This document shows positions 18,653-27,397 of a stretch of 64,000 nucleotides of DNA, piece by piece. Made by a program: the position numbers and the translations under genes. The stretch spans positions 806,001-870,000 of the forward strand of contig CAVQQQ010000009.1 in the NCBI GenBank assembly GCA_963715025.1, written 5' to 3'. The notes beneath the pieces are model-generated. The model saw nothing but the letters and a program-made list of their open reading frames with translations. It did no database searches and was not told where the DNA came from. Source of the stretch: DASSJT01 sp963715025 (GTDB taxonomy: Bacteria; Actinomycetota; Actinomycetes; Actinomycetales; Dermatophilaceae). How positions within the stretch are numbered: the first letter of the stretch is position 1; each line of letters opens with the position of its first letter.

Positions 18653-19671
18653 GCCTTGACCTTCCTGATCCACTGGTCGACGGCGACGGCCACGATGACA
18701 AGGATGCCAGTCGCGAGCACGCGCCACTGCTGGTCGACACCCATCTGGGACAATCCGAACTGCAGCGTCTGGACGATGAGGGCGCCGATGAGGGTGCCGA
18801 TGAGGCGACCGCGGCCGCCGAACAGGCTCGTACCCCCGATGACGACAGCCGTGATGCTCTGGAGGTTCGCGTCAGGAACGGCGTTGGGAGTCGCTGCCCC
18901 CGCACGTCCGATGAGCACCCACGCCGCCATGCCGTAGATCAGCCCAGCAACGGTGTACACGGCGAGCAAGATCCGCTTGCTCGGCACACCCGAAAGACGC
19001 GCGGACTCGGGGTCGTCGCCCACGGCGTACACATAGCGGCCCCAGGCCGTCTGCGACAGAACGAAACCAACGACGGCATACAGGATCACGACCACGACGA
19101 TGCCCCACGTCAACCGGAAATTGCCGATTCCGAAGCCGTCGCCGAGGAAGTTGATCAGCGCGGGCAGGTGAGAGGCCTGGATGCTCTCACCACCGGAGTA
19201 GAGCAGGGCGATCGCGGTGAAGATGCTCAGGGTGCCGAGCGTGACGATGAACGGCGGCAGGTTGAGCCGCGTGACCAGCAAGCCGTTGAGCGCGCCGGCC
19301 GCCACCGCGAGCAGGAGGCCGACCACCAGGGCCAGGAATCCTGGCATCCCGCCGTCCCTCGAGAGCGAGGCCATGACCATCATCGACAGCACCATGATGG
19401 CCCCGACCGACAGGTCGATGCCCGCCGTGAGGATGACGAGCGTCTGCCCGACGGCGAGTGCCGCGACGACCGCTGTCTGCTGGAGCAGGATGCCCATCGA
19501 GTTTGCGGTGAGGAACGTGGGCGTGGCGATGAAGAACGCGACGAACGCGACGAACAGCAGGAAGAGCGGGCTCAGCCATGGCCGGGCGTGCAGCTGGTGC
19601 TGCACGCGTTGGAGGGGCGAGTGCTGCCGCCGAGCGAACTCGGCGGCAGCAGACGTGACTTGGGTTGTCAT
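18649..19671 (-). CDS. frcC: Sugar ABC transporter permease (FrcC/RbsC-like)
   Basis: 340 residues with about ten membrane helices. Typical family segments include 'LAVGQTLVILTAGIDLSVGA', then 'GALNGLLVTRLNLPPFIVTL' with 'GTLSIFTAIAL', and 'TAVVIGGTSLFGGRGRLIGT'. It works as a homodimer or pseudo-dimer carrying sugar delivered by the upstream binding protein. The gap to the binding-protein stop is 2 bases. Confidence 0.88.
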   Translation of the reverse strand: MTTQVTSAAAEFARRQHSPLQRVQHQLHARPWLSPLFLLFVAFVAFFIATPTFLTANSMGILLQQTAVVAALAVGQTLVILTAGIDLSVGAIMVLSMMVMASLSRDGGMPGFLALVVGLLLAVAAGALNGLLVTRLNLPPFIVTLGTLSIFTAIALLYSGGESIQASHLPALINFLGDGFGIGNFRLTWGIVVVVILYAVVGFVLSQTAWGRYVYAVGDDPESARLSGVPSKRILLAVYTVAGLIYGMAAWVLIGRAGAATPNAVPDANLQSITAVVIGGTSLFGGRGRLIGTLIGALIVQTLQFGLSQMGVDQQWRVLATGILVIVAVAVDQWIRKVKA

Positions 19672-19673
19672 GG

Positions 19674-20774
19674 TCAGTTGCCCCAGCAGATCTTGGCGCC
19701 CTCGTCTGAGGTGATGCTGTCGACGCCCTCGACCGGCTTGTCAGTCACGAGGGCAACCCCCGTGTTGTAGAAGTCGAGGCCCTGGGAGGTCTGCGGCTTC
19801 TCACCGCCGCGGGCGATCTTGGCAATGGCCTCCATGCCGAGAGTCGCCATCTTCAACGGGTACTGCTGCGCCGTCGCCCCGATGACCCCGCTCTTGACGC
19901 TCGCGACGCCGGCGCAGCCGCCGTCGACAGACACGATGAGTGCCGTCTTGCCGGCAGCCTGCAACGCGGCGTTGGCGCCGACGGCGGTCGGCTCGTTGAT
20001 CGTGTAGACCAGGTTGATGTTGGGGTTCTTGGCGAGGCACTTCTCCATCGCGGTCCGACCGCCGTCCTCGGCGCCCTGCCCGGCCTCGTTGCAGACGATG
20101 GTGTAGTCGCCGCCCTTGCCGCCGGTGTACTTGCCGGTCTTGTCCTCATCCCCGTTCTTCTTGGGGTCCTTGACGGGAATGCCCATGCCCTCCAGGAAGC
20201 CCTGGTCGCGGTCGTAGTCGACGGACACGATCTTGTCGTTGAACAGGTCGAGCAGGGCGATCACGGCGGCCTTGCCGTCCAACGTGCCCGCTGCCCACTT
20301 GCCGTCGAGCCTGCCGGCCTCGCGGTTGTCGGTCGCGAACGTGATGTCGACGGTGTTCGGCGGGTCCGGCGGGGTGTCGAGCGCGATGACGAACAGCCCG
20401 GCGTCCCGCGCCTTCTTCATCGCCGCGTTGACCCCGGTGCTCATGGGGGTGATCAGGATGCCCTTGTCGCCGCGAGCGATCGCGTCCTCGATCGCCGTGA
20501 TCTGACCCTGGTCGTCACCCTCCTGCTTGCCCGACGCGACCGTCAGCTTGACGTTGTTCTTGCTAGCGTCCGCCTTCGCACCCTTCTGCATCGCGACGAA
20601 GAACGGGTTCGTGGAGTCCTTGGTGATAAGGCTGACGCCGACGGTGGCCTCGCCACCGCTGCTCGAGTCGGAGGAGCTGCCGCGGTTACACGCTCCGAGG
20701 GCCAGGGCAGTCGAGACCGCGGCGGTGATGGCCATGGACCGCCGCAGAGACGTGCTGAGAGTCATGCGAGGCAT
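19674..20774 (-). CDS. frcB: Sugar ABC transporter substrate-binding lipoprotein (FrcB-like)
   Basis: 366 residues. Signal peptide ends in the lipobox 'ALALGACNRG'. The mature part is a type I periplasmic-binding fold: 'VGVSLITKDSTNPFFVAMQK', 'ITAIEDAIARGDKGILITPM', 'AGLFVIALDTPPDPP' and 'IVSVDGGCAGVASVKSG'. It captures sugar outside the membrane for frcC/frcA. Start ATG at 20774 follows GGGAG; an ATG 9 bases later is an alternative. First gene of a four-gene operon, behind a strong promoter covered by a LacI-type operator. Confidence 0.87.
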   Translation of the reverse strand: MPRMTLSTSLRRSMAITAAVSTALALGACNRGSSSDSSSGGEATVGVSLITKDSTNPFFVAMQKGAKADASKNNVKLTVASGKQEGDDQGQITAIEDAIARGDKGILITPMSTGVNAAMKKARDAGLFVIALDTPPDPPNTVDITFATDNREAGRLDGKWAAGTLDGKAAVIALLDLFNDKIVSVDYDRDQGFLEGMGIPVKDPKKNGDEDKTGKYTGGKGGDYTIVCNEAGQGAEDGGRTAMEKCLAKNPNINLVYTINEPTAVGANAALQAAGKTALIVSVDGGCAGVASVKSGVIGATAQQYPLKMATLGMEAIAKIARGGEKPQTSQGLDFYNTGVALVTDKPVEGVDSITSDEGAKICWGN

Positions 20775-20810
20775 TGTGGGGCTCCCTCTCTGGGCGGCAC
20801 CAGCCGCCCT

Positions 20811-20824
20811 TGACAACGTTGTCA
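20811..20824. promoter_or_regulatory. LacI-type operator, perfect palindrome TGACAACGTTGTCA
   Basis: A 14-base perfect dyad with central CG, typical of LacI-family sites. It lies just after the -10 box of the frcB promoter, over the expected transcription start, which fits repression. A one-mismatch copy lies at 20889-20902. Confidence 0.8.
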
Positions 20825-20830
20825 GCGAAA

Positions 20831-20860
20831 TTTCTAGAGCACTCTTCCACTCAGTGTCAA
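20831..20860 (-). promoter_or_regulatory. Sigma70-type promoter of the frcBCA-usp operon
   Basis: On the minus strand a consensus TTGACA (20860-20855), an 18-base spacer, then TAGAAA (20836-20831). The palindromic operator begins about 6 bases downstream. Confidence 0.75.
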
Positions 20861-20881
20861 GAGTTTGCTAAACATCTCCTC

Positions 20882-21940
20882 GTGAATGTGACATCGTTGT
20901 CAGCAGGTGAGACGCGCCGCCCTCGCGCCACCATGCGTGATGTGGCAGCGCTGGCGGGCGTGAGCCTCAAGACGGTGTCGCGCGTGGTCAACAACGAACC
21001 CAGCGTGTCCGCGGAGGTACGCACGCGGGTGGATCGGGCCGTCGCGCAACTCGGCTACCGGCACAACCTGGCCGCCAGCAACTTGCGTCGCGGCAACGCC
21101 CGCACGGCCACCATCGGCGCGCTGCTCCAGGACGTCAGCAACAGCTACTCGGCAAGTCTGCTCCGGTCCCTGGAAGACTACGCACGCCGACGCGACATCG
21201 CCATCCTGGCTTCGAGTCTCGACGAGGAGCCCGAGCGCGAGAGGTCGCTGGTCGCCAGCCTGGTGCGACGGCGCGTGGATGGTTTGGTCATGATGCCCGC
21301 AACCGACCGCCAGGACTACCTGGCCGAAGAGCTTCGCAGCGGCCTGCCAATCGTCTTCGTCGACAGGCGCCCACACGGCATCGACACCGACTGGGTCACC
21401 ACCGACAACGTCAAGGGCGCGAGTCTGGCCGCCGAACACCTCGCTGCGCAGGGGCACACCCGGATCGCGTTCCTCGGCGACCTCCCCCGGATCCAGACCG
21501 CAGAAGAGCGGCTCACCGGGTTCACCGAAGAACTGGCCAGGCTTGGCGTGTCGCTCGCAGACGACCTTACGGTGACGGGATTGCGCTCAGTCGACGAGGC
21601 GGAAGCTGCCGTCTTCGGCCTCCTCGCACGACCCGGCGCGCCCACTGCCATCTTCGCCGCGCGAAACTCCTTGGCCATCGGGGTGGTTCAGGCCCTGCGC
21701 ATCCGCGGGCTGTCGCGCCAGGTCGCCCTGGTGGGGTTCGACGACTTCCCCCTCGCTGGGCTACTCGACCCCGGCCTGACCGTGATCCGCCAGAACGTCT
21801 CGGAGATCGGTCACCAGGTCGCCGAGATGCTCTTCCGCCGGCTGGACGGCGACGACGCGGCCCCGCGGCACGTCGTCGTCGAGCCGGCGCTCATCGTCCG
21901 CGGCTCCGGCGAGATCCCCCCGAGCGACCGGCGTGGCTAG
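20882..21940 (+). CDS. LacI-family repressor of the sugar ABC operon
   Basis: 352 residues from GTG. The HTH reads 'TMRDVAALAGVSLKTVSRVV' with the hinge helix following, then a periplasmic-binding-like sensor: 'GALLQDVSNSYSASLLRSLE', 'RRRVDGLVMMPATDRQDYL', 'VALVGFDDFPLAGLLDPGLT'. It is divergent from frcB and most likely controls it through the two TGACAACGTTGTCA-like sites; the second site overlaps its own 5' end, suggesting autoregulation. GTGs at 20882 and 20888 are both possible and neither has a clear ribosome site; an ATG at about 20933 is within the HTH. Confidence 0.88.
   Translation: MNVTSLSAGETRRPRATMRDVAALAGVSLKTVSRVVNNEPSVSAEVRTRVDRAVAQLGYRHNLAASNLRRGNARTATIGALLQDVSNSYSASLLRSLEDYARRRDIAILASSLDEEPERERSLVASLVRRRVDGLVMMPATDRQDYLAEELRSGLPIVFVDRRPHGIDTDWVTTDNVKGASLAAEHLAAQGHTRIAFLGDLPRIQTAEERLTGFTEELARLGVSLADDLTVTGLRSVDEAEAAVFGLLARPGAPTAIFAARNSLAIGVVQALRIRGLSRQVALVGFDDFPLAGLLDPGLTVIRQNVSEIGHQVAEMLFRRLDGDDAAPRHVVVEPALIVRGSGEIPPSDRRG
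20889..20902. promoter_or_regulatory. Second LacI-type operator, TGACATCGTTGTCA
   Basis: Differs from the perfect palindrome at 20811-20824 by one base. It lies over the 5' end of the repressor gene, 78 bases from the first site, a spacing that would allow looping or separate autoregulation. Confidence 0.65.
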
Positions 21941-22122
21941 CGCTGCTGGCGCAACTGGCTGCTGAGTGGACGGACTGCCTGCCCGCACACCGGGATTGCC
22001 GACAGGTCTTTCCCCTTCACCACCAACGGGTATGCCGTTCGGCGGCCCTTTCGGATTCGGTCACCTCGGTGGGGACGCACCAGCCAGTGGGCTCCAGCGA
22101 GCAGGACAGTCATCGCGCTCAC
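21937..22122 (-). CDS. Possible small basic protein
   Basis: 61 residues starting at GTG, 12 bases after the stop of the preceding gene and behind GAGGAGG. It is rich in Arg and Gly with one hydrophobic start ('MTVLLAGAHWLVRP'). No family recognised. It converges with the repressor gene with a 4-base overlap. The ribosome site and position favour a real gene, the composition does not. Confidence 0.3.
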   Translation of the reverse strand: MSAMTVLLAGAHWLVRPHRGDRIRKGRRTAYPLVVKGKDLSAIPVCGQAVRPLSSQLRQQR

Positions 22123-22133
22123 AGTGCGCCTCC

Positions 22134-22631
22134 TCAGGTGTCCGTCGCGCGGTCGGACGAGTCGTCATCCGAAGCGGAGTCGTCGAGGTCGTCGCCCAAC
22201 GGGCTGAGCGGCCGGGTCAGCTGGCCCGGGAGCTGGTGGTTCGACTGCCCGAGCTGCCCGGGCGACTGACCCAGCTGGCCGTTCGGCGGCTGGCCGCCGG
22301 GGAACTGGCCCTGGCGGAAGCCGGCACCTGGGCCGTCTAGCGCCGTGCCGCTTCCCTCTCGAATCACCGCCGCGGCGCCGACCACGCCGACCGTGGTGAG
22401 GCCGATCGCCAGCGCTGCTGCGACCGCGGTCTTCTTCCCCGACCAGTGCGCCTGGCGCAGGGCAGGGGCGGCGGTCGGCCCCTCACCAGGGGCTGCGGCA
22501 TCGACACCGTCGGGGGCGCCGGGGACCGGGTTCTGCCCGGGGACGGGAGTCACCGGCATACCCGCCGTGATGTCGCGGTACCAGCCCTCGGTCGGCTCGG
22601 TGCCGGTGGGTCGGGACGGGGTCTCGCTCAT
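22134..22631 (-). CDS. Single-pass membrane protein with disordered tails
   Basis: 165 residues. A Pro-rich cytoplasmic segment of about 68 residues is followed by one helix ('TAVAAALAIGLTTVGVVGAA') and an extracytoplasmic Gln/Gly/Pro tail with repeats of the GQLGQSPGQL type ending in an Asp/Ser run. ATG at 22631 follows AGGAG. It is divergent from the two-component system and might be one of its targets or a cell-wall-associated protein. No family recognised. Confidence 0.6.
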   Translation of the reverse strand: MSETPSRPTGTEPTEGWYRDITAGMPVTPVPGQNPVPGAPDGVDAAAPGEGPTAAPALRQAHWSGKKTAVAAALAIGLTTVGVVGAAAVIREGSGTALDGPGAGFRQGQFPGGQPPNGQLGQSPGQLGQSNHQLPGQLTRPLSPLGDDLDDSASDDDSSDRATDT

Positions 22632-22836
22632 GCGCACTCCTGCTGCTGGGTGGGCTGCTCACTTGACGCTGCAGTCACGCTGGTCTCGCATCCTGTGGGG
22701 ACCCTGTGACCGTCGTATGGGCTGGCTGAGGCTTGCCGCTGGGCATCGACAACGTGCCGCTGCGGCATAGACACTTCACAGGGAAGACACAGGAAAGCCC
22801 GGGCACTCTCCCAGACAGGCGGCGTTCACTGGCTCC

Positions 22837-23571
22837 ATGACCAAGCAGATCAGCCCCGCAGCGAAACTCCAGCGTGCGGACGGTTCAGCCGTGCGCGTGC
22901 TGGTGGTCGATGACGAGGCCAACCTGACCGAACTGCTCTCGATGGCACTGCGTTACGAGGGCTGGGACGTCCGCACGGCAGGATCCGGATCCGCTGCAGT
23001 ACGCGCCGCGCGGGAGTTCCAGCCCGACGCGGTGGCGCTGGACATGATGCTGCCGGACTTCGACGGCATGGAGATCCTCCGCAAGATCCGAGCCTTCGAC
23101 CCCAACGTGCCGGTGCTGTTCCTCACCGCCAAGGACGCCGTCGAGGACCGCGTCGCGGGGCTGACCGCGGGCGGCGACGACTACGTCACCAAGCCTTTCA
23201 GCCTCGAGGAGGTCGTGGCACGGCTGCGTGCGCTCATGCGGCGGACGGCCGTCGTCGCGACGGACTCATCGTCCGTGCTGGCCGTCGGAGACCTGACCAT
23301 GGACGAGGACAGCCACGAGGTCAAGCGTGGCGGCATCGAGATCAGCCTCACTGCAACCGAATTCGAGCTTCTCCGATACCTCATGCGGAACCCGAGGCGG
23401 GTGCTCTCCAAGGCCCAGATCCTCGACCGTGTCTGGAACTACGACTTCGGCGGCCAGGCCAACGTGGTCGAGCTCTACATCTCCTACCTGCGCAAGAAGA
23501 TCGATGCCGGCCGCGCGCCGATGATCCACACCATGCGGGGCGTGGGCTACGTCCTCAAACCGGCGGACTGA
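22837..23571 (+). CDS. OmpR-family response regulator
   Basis: 244 residues. Receiver domain (about 20-130): acidic pocket 'VLVVDDEANLTELL', phosphorylatable Asp in 'VALDMMLPDFDG', Thr in 'FLTAKD' and Lys in 'YVTKPFSLEEV'. Winged-helix output domain (about 148-242) with 'LTATEFELLRYLMRNPRRVL' and 'VVELYISYLRKKID'. It is phosphorylated by the histidine kinase encoded one base downstream. It resembles TcrA/MprA-type actinobacterial regulators, whose signals are often envelope stress; the signal here is unknown. Confidence 0.93.
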   Translation: MTKQISPAAKLQRADGSAVRVLVVDDEANLTELLSMALRYEGWDVRTAGSGSAAVRAAREFQPDAVALDMMLPDFDGMEILRKIRAFDPNVPVLFLTAKDAVEDRVAGLTAGGDDYVTKPFSLEEVVARLRALMRRTAVVATDSSSVLAVGDLTMDEDSHEVKRGGIEISLTATEFELLRYLMRNPRRVLSKAQILDRVWNYDFGGQANVVELYISYLRKKIDAGRAPMIHTMRGVGYVLKPAD

Positions 23572-23572
23572 C

Positions 23573-25060
23573 GTGGCCGAGCGCCGCACTCCCCTCTCCG
23601 TGCTGCCACCGGTGACGCCAGTGTCGGCATGGACGCTGCGGACCAAGCTCGTGGCGTCGGTTGTGGCCCTCTTCGTGGTGATCACGTTGGCCACGGGCGC
23701 CGCGACCATCTTGGCCCTCAAGAGGTCGATGACGAACCAGCTCGACCGGGACCTCACGGCCGCAACCCAACGACTCGGGCCGGATCGGCCACGGCCCACC
23801 TATGACGACGACGCGTCGCCCGGTGCGCCTGGCGGCGCGTCACCGGTCCTCCGCCTGGTGCTGTCTGGGGGGTCGGTGGCCACGAACCCGGACGGCCTGC
23901 CGCAGAACGCATTCCTCAACGAGGACAACGAGTGGGACACCCTCGACACCGAGCAGATCGCGACTCTCAACGCCGCCCAGCTCGGCCCCATCCCCAAGAC
24001 AGTCAATCTCGGTGGTAGCGCCGGGAGCTACCGGCTCGTGGCGTCCACGAACAAGAGCTACACCATCGTCACGGGCCTTCCCACCTCCGCGATCGATGCC
24101 ACCGTCCGGAATCTGACCACCCTGGTGGGATTGGGCGCCCTGATCGGACTTGGGGTCGTGGCCGTGGGCGGTACCTACCTCGTTCGCCGCAACCTCGCTC
24201 CGCTCGAGCGCGTTGCCGCCACCGCAACCCGGGTGTCCCACCTGCCGCTCGACTCCGGCGTGGTCGACATGGCCGAGCGGGTGCCCGAGGTCGACACTGA
24301 TCCACGGACCGAGGTGGGCCAGGTCGGCGCCGCGCTCAACGAGATGCTCGACCACGTGAGCTCCGCACTCAACGCGCGCCACGACAGCGAGATGCGAGTG
24401 CGGCAGTTCGTTGCGGATGCCTCGCACGAGCTGCGGACGCCGCTGGCCTCGATCAGGGGGTATGCCGAGCTGTCCCGCCGCGAGCGCGAGCCGGTTCCCG
24501 CCTCGGTGACCCACGCCCTGGGCCGAGTCGAGTCCGAGGCCGTGCGGATGTCAGGCCTCGTCGAGGACATGCTCCTGCTTGCCCGGCTCGACGCAGGACG
24601 TCCGCTGGACCGCCATCCCGTAGACCTGTCCCACCTGGCCGTCGACGCCGTGGGCGACGCACATGCCGCGTCCCCCGACCACGTGTGGGAGCTCGAGCTG
24701 CCCGACGAACCGGTCGAGGTCACCGGCGACCGGGCCCGGCTGCATCAGGTCGTGGCCAACCTTCTCGCGAATGCGCGCACCCACACCCCTGCCGGTACCA
24801 AGGTGGTGACTGCCGTCAACCACGAGGGCAAGTGGGTCAGGGTCACTGTCAGCGACAACGGCCCGGGAATCCCAGAACCGTTGCAGCGCAGGGTCTTCCA
24901 GCGCTTCACGCGCGGCGACGACTCGCGTTCGCGCGTTGCGGGCTCCACGGGCCTGGGACTCAGCATCGTGGCCGCCGTCGCCGAGGCGCACGGCGGGCGC
25001 GTCGAGCTGGCCAGCCACCCGGGTGACACGACGTTCTCGGTTCTGCTCCCCGCCGCCTGA
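23573..25060 (+). CDS. Sensor histidine kinase
   Basis: 495 residues from GTG, adjacent to its response regulator. Membrane helix near 22-44, an extracytoplasmic sensor of about 135 residues, second helix near 183-205, HAMP, dimerisation domain with the phospho-acceptor His in 'FVADASHELRTPLASIRGYA', and ATPase domain with N-box 'VVANLLANARTHTP', G1 'VSDNGPGIPE' and G2 'GSTGLGLSIV'. All catalytic boxes are intact. The sensor domain has no family I recognise. Confidence 0.93.
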   Translation: MAERRTPLSVLPPVTPVSAWTLRTKLVASVVALFVVITLATGAATILALKRSMTNQLDRDLTAATQRLGPDRPRPTYDDDASPGAPGGASPVLRLVLSGGSVATNPDGLPQNAFLNEDNEWDTLDTEQIATLNAAQLGPIPKTVNLGGSAGSYRLVASTNKSYTIVTGLPTSAIDATVRNLTTLVGLGALIGLGVVAVGGTYLVRRNLAPLERVAATATRVSHLPLDSGVVDMAERVPEVDTDPRTEVGQVGAALNEMLDHVSSALNARHDSEMRVRQFVADASHELRTPLASIRGYAELSRREREPVPASVTHALGRVESEAVRMSGLVEDMLLLARLDAGRPLDRHPVDLSHLAVDAVGDAHAASPDHVWELELPDEPVEVTGDRARLHQVVANLLANARTHTPAGTKVVTAVNHEGKWVRVTVSDNGPGIPEPLQRRVFQRFTRGDDSRSRVAGSTGLGLSIVAAVAEAHGGRVELASHPGDTTFSVLLPAA

Positions 25061-25181
25061 GCTGAGCGGGGGCACGCCCGCCATCACCCCGCTCACACGC
25101 GCCAATGCGGGTGGCTGCAGGCTCACGGCATACGACGCCGCGACGGAGTCGGCACGTGACCGCATGCTGTCCGCACTCAGC

Positions 25182-26618
25182 TCAGTGCATGAAGCGGGGC
25201 GCATCCGCAGCTGGCTTTCCCCGCGGGATGGCGACGACCCCGACGGCGGCCACGGCTGCCGCTGTGATGGCAGCCCAGGCCAGGCCGTCCGCCAGTCGCG
25301 TGCCGAGCTGGGCCGCTGCCCCGCCGGTCACGACGCCCGAGAGCGCAGCCACACCGACTGCCGCACCGATCTCGTGGAAGGTGTTGACCACGCCCGAGAC
25401 GGCACCCGCCTGTACATGGTCGGCATCGCCAAGTGATGTAGTGGTGGCGGTCACGAACCCGGCCCCCAGACCAGCCGCCGCCAGGCCGGCTGCAGCGACC
25501 AGGACTCCAGTCCGATCAACCTGCCATGCCGCAAGGCCAAGGCCTGCGGCCGCGACGACGAAGGCTGCCGGCCCTACCTCCCTCGGACCATGGTTCGGGA
25601 TCGCCCGTGAGGCAGTGTGTGCTCCCACGACCGTGCCCACCGCCATGGGCAGGAAGGCCAGGCCGGTGCGCAGGGCCGACCACCCGAGCTGCTGCTGGAA
25701 GTAGAAGGACAGCAGGAAGAATGCGCCCACGAGGAGGGCACTGGCGGCGAGCATGACGGCAGCGCCCGTGACCACTCGCGGTTTCGTGAACAGGGTCGGG
25801 TCGACGAGCGGTCGCGCACTCCAGCGCTCCCGCGCGGCGAAGACGCCGAAGAGGATGGCTGCCGCGGCAAGGGCGAACAGGGTGGTCGCCGTGAGCGAGG
25901 CCTCCCGGCCGATGCGGGTGAGCGCGAAGATCACCGCGCCCGCTGCGGCCGTGATGGTGGCGCCGCCGACAATATCAAGGGAACCGACGCGAATCGTCCG
26001 CCCAGCCGGGAGGAGTCGCGTCACCGCCGCCAGGACCACTAGGCCCACCGGTACGTTGACCAGGAAGATCCAGCGCCATCCCGGGCCCGAGGTCAGGAGT
26101 CCACCGAGGAGGACACCGACGCTGGCGCCCGCCCCTCCGACGGCCGCCCAGACCCCGAGGGCGCGATGACGAGCCGTGCCGGTGAAAGCCCTGGTGACCG
26201 CGGCAAGGGCGGCGGGTGACAGGAAGGCCGCCCCGAGGCCCTGGACTGCACGCGCCGCGAGCAGGGACGGCGCGTCCCACGACAACGCAGCGAAGAGCGA
26301 GGCGGCAGTGAACGTGGTCAGACCGGCGAGGAGGACGCGCCGCGGACCGAACACGTCGGCAGCACGCCCTCCCACCAGCATGAAACCGCCCAGCAGGAGG
26401 GCATAGGTCGTGATGACCCAGGGCGTGGCCCCGCCCGTGAGGGCCAAGTCACGGGCGATGTCCGGCAGAGCGACGTTCGCGACAGTGACGTCGAGGACGA
26501 GCATCAGCTGGCCGAGCGCAAGGGCAACAAGGAGCCAGTTCGATGCTCCTGTCGTGGCCGGCGGGGCGGGCGGGTCCGAGAGGTCGGCGCGAGCCTGCCG
26601 GGTGTTTGGATGAGACAT
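25182..26618 (-). CDS. MFS drug exporter (EmrB/QacA, DHA2 family)
   Basis: 478 residues with about 14 membrane helices. Motif C-type start 'LMLVLDVTVANVALPDIARD', motif A 'GGRAADVFGPRRVLLAGL' and 'RAVQGLGAAFLSPAALAAV' are typical of proton-driven DHA2 exporters. It probably exports a toxic compound that also induces the adjacent TetR repressor. ATG at 26618. Divergent from the regulator, with two dyads between them. Confidence 0.88.
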   Translation of the reverse strand: MSHPNTRQARADLSDPPAPPATTGASNWLLVALALGQLMLVLDVTVANVALPDIARDLALTGGATPWVITTYALLLGGFMLVGGRAADVFGPRRVLLAGLTTFTAASLFAALSWDAPSLLAARAVQGLGAAFLSPAALAAVTRAFTGTARHRALGVWAAVGGAGASVGVLLGGLLTSGPGWRWIFLVNVPVGLVVLAAVTRLLPAGRTIRVGSLDIVGGATITAAAGAVIFALTRIGREASLTATTLFALAAAAILFGVFAARERWSARPLVDPTLFTKPRVVTGAAVMLAASALLVGAFFLLSFYFQQQLGWSALRTGLAFLPMAVGTVVGAHTASRAIPNHGPREVGPAAFVVAAAGLGLAAWQVDRTGVLVAAAGLAAAGLGAGFVTATTTSLGDADHVQAGAVSGVVNTFHEIGAAVGVAALSGVVTGGAAAQLGTRLADGLAWAAITAAAVAAVGVVAIPRGKPAADAPRFMH

Positions 26619-26630
26619 GGATGAAGTCCT

Positions 26631-26689
26631 AACTCGTACACGCATGTATGATTTCGTCTCTTCGAAATTTATACACTCGTGTTTGAGTT
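26631..26689. promoter_or_regulatory. Paired TetR-type operators between the exporter and its regulator
   Basis: Left arm 26631-26649 and right arm 26671-26689 are inverted copies matching at about 15 of 19 positions, each with its own inner dyad (TACA-N4-TGTA on the left, ACAC-N2-GTGT on the right). The A/T-rich centre likely holds the divergent promoters. Confidence 0.65.
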
Positions 26690-26718
26690 ATGCGCAAGGT
26701 CAGACGAGGATGTGGGCC

Positions 26719-27306
26719 ATGACCGGAAACCTTCGGCCCAGGCGCGCGGACGCGAAGCGCAACCGCGAGGGAATCCTGGATGCCGCCGTCAGGTGCCTCA
26801 CGGCTGACTCGCGCGCGAGCATGGTCGACATCGCCGCGGCTGCGGGGGTCGGTCGGGTCACGATGTACGGCCACTTCGCCAACCGGTCTGAGCTCATCGA
26901 AGCGGTCTTCACGCGCACCATGCACCGTGCCGACCAGAGCCTGGACGAGCTCGATCTCAATGGCGACCCCTGGGAGGCGTTGCACCGGCTGGTCGAGGCG
27001 TCATGGCAGATCGTCGGAACCTCGCGGCTCATCCTCCGCGCCGCCGTCGACGAGCTGGGGCCCGAGGCGGTGCGCGGACACCATGGCCAGCCGTTCGCCC
27101 GCATCGAGACCCTGGTGCACCGCGGTCGCAAGGCCGGCGTCTTCCGCAGCGACCTTCCCCAGGCCTGGATGATCACATGCTTCTTCTCGGTGATTCACGC
27201 CGCGGCCGACGACCTCGCCGCCAACCGCCTCAGTGAGAAGAGCGCGCAGCGCGTCGTGTGGCCCACGATCGCCTCGCTCTTCCGACCCGTGCCGTCAGCA
27301 GGGTGA
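26719..27306 (+). CDS. TetR-family repressor
   Basis: 195 residues. N-terminal HTH: 'REGILDAAVRCLTADSRASM' then 'VDIAAAAGVGRVTMYGHFAN', with the usual TetR 'YxHF' helix end. The C-terminal ligand domain is divergent. It should repress the adjacent exporter and itself. ATG at 26719 sits 8 bases after GAGGATG; the frame upstream of it covers the operator region and is not coding. Confidence 0.87.
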   Translation: MTGNLRPRRADAKRNREGILDAAVRCLTADSRASMVDIAAAAGVGRVTMYGHFANRSELIEAVFTRTMHRADQSLDELDLNGDPWEALHRLVEASWQIVGTSRLILRAAVDELGPEAVRGHHGQPFARIETLVHRGRKAGVFRSDLPQAWMITCFFSVIHAAADDLAANRLSEKSAQRVVWPTIASLFRPVPSAG

Positions 27307-27397
27307 GACTCTCGGTCTCGCCCGTGGCCGTCCTCGCCTGGGTCGCGACGAGCCGGACGGCACGCGACGAGAGACGGCCCGGACGGGTGCCTGCCGT

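Noticed and set aside
25105..25704. Plus-strand frame of 199 residues
   Set aside because: Antisense to the MFS exporter.
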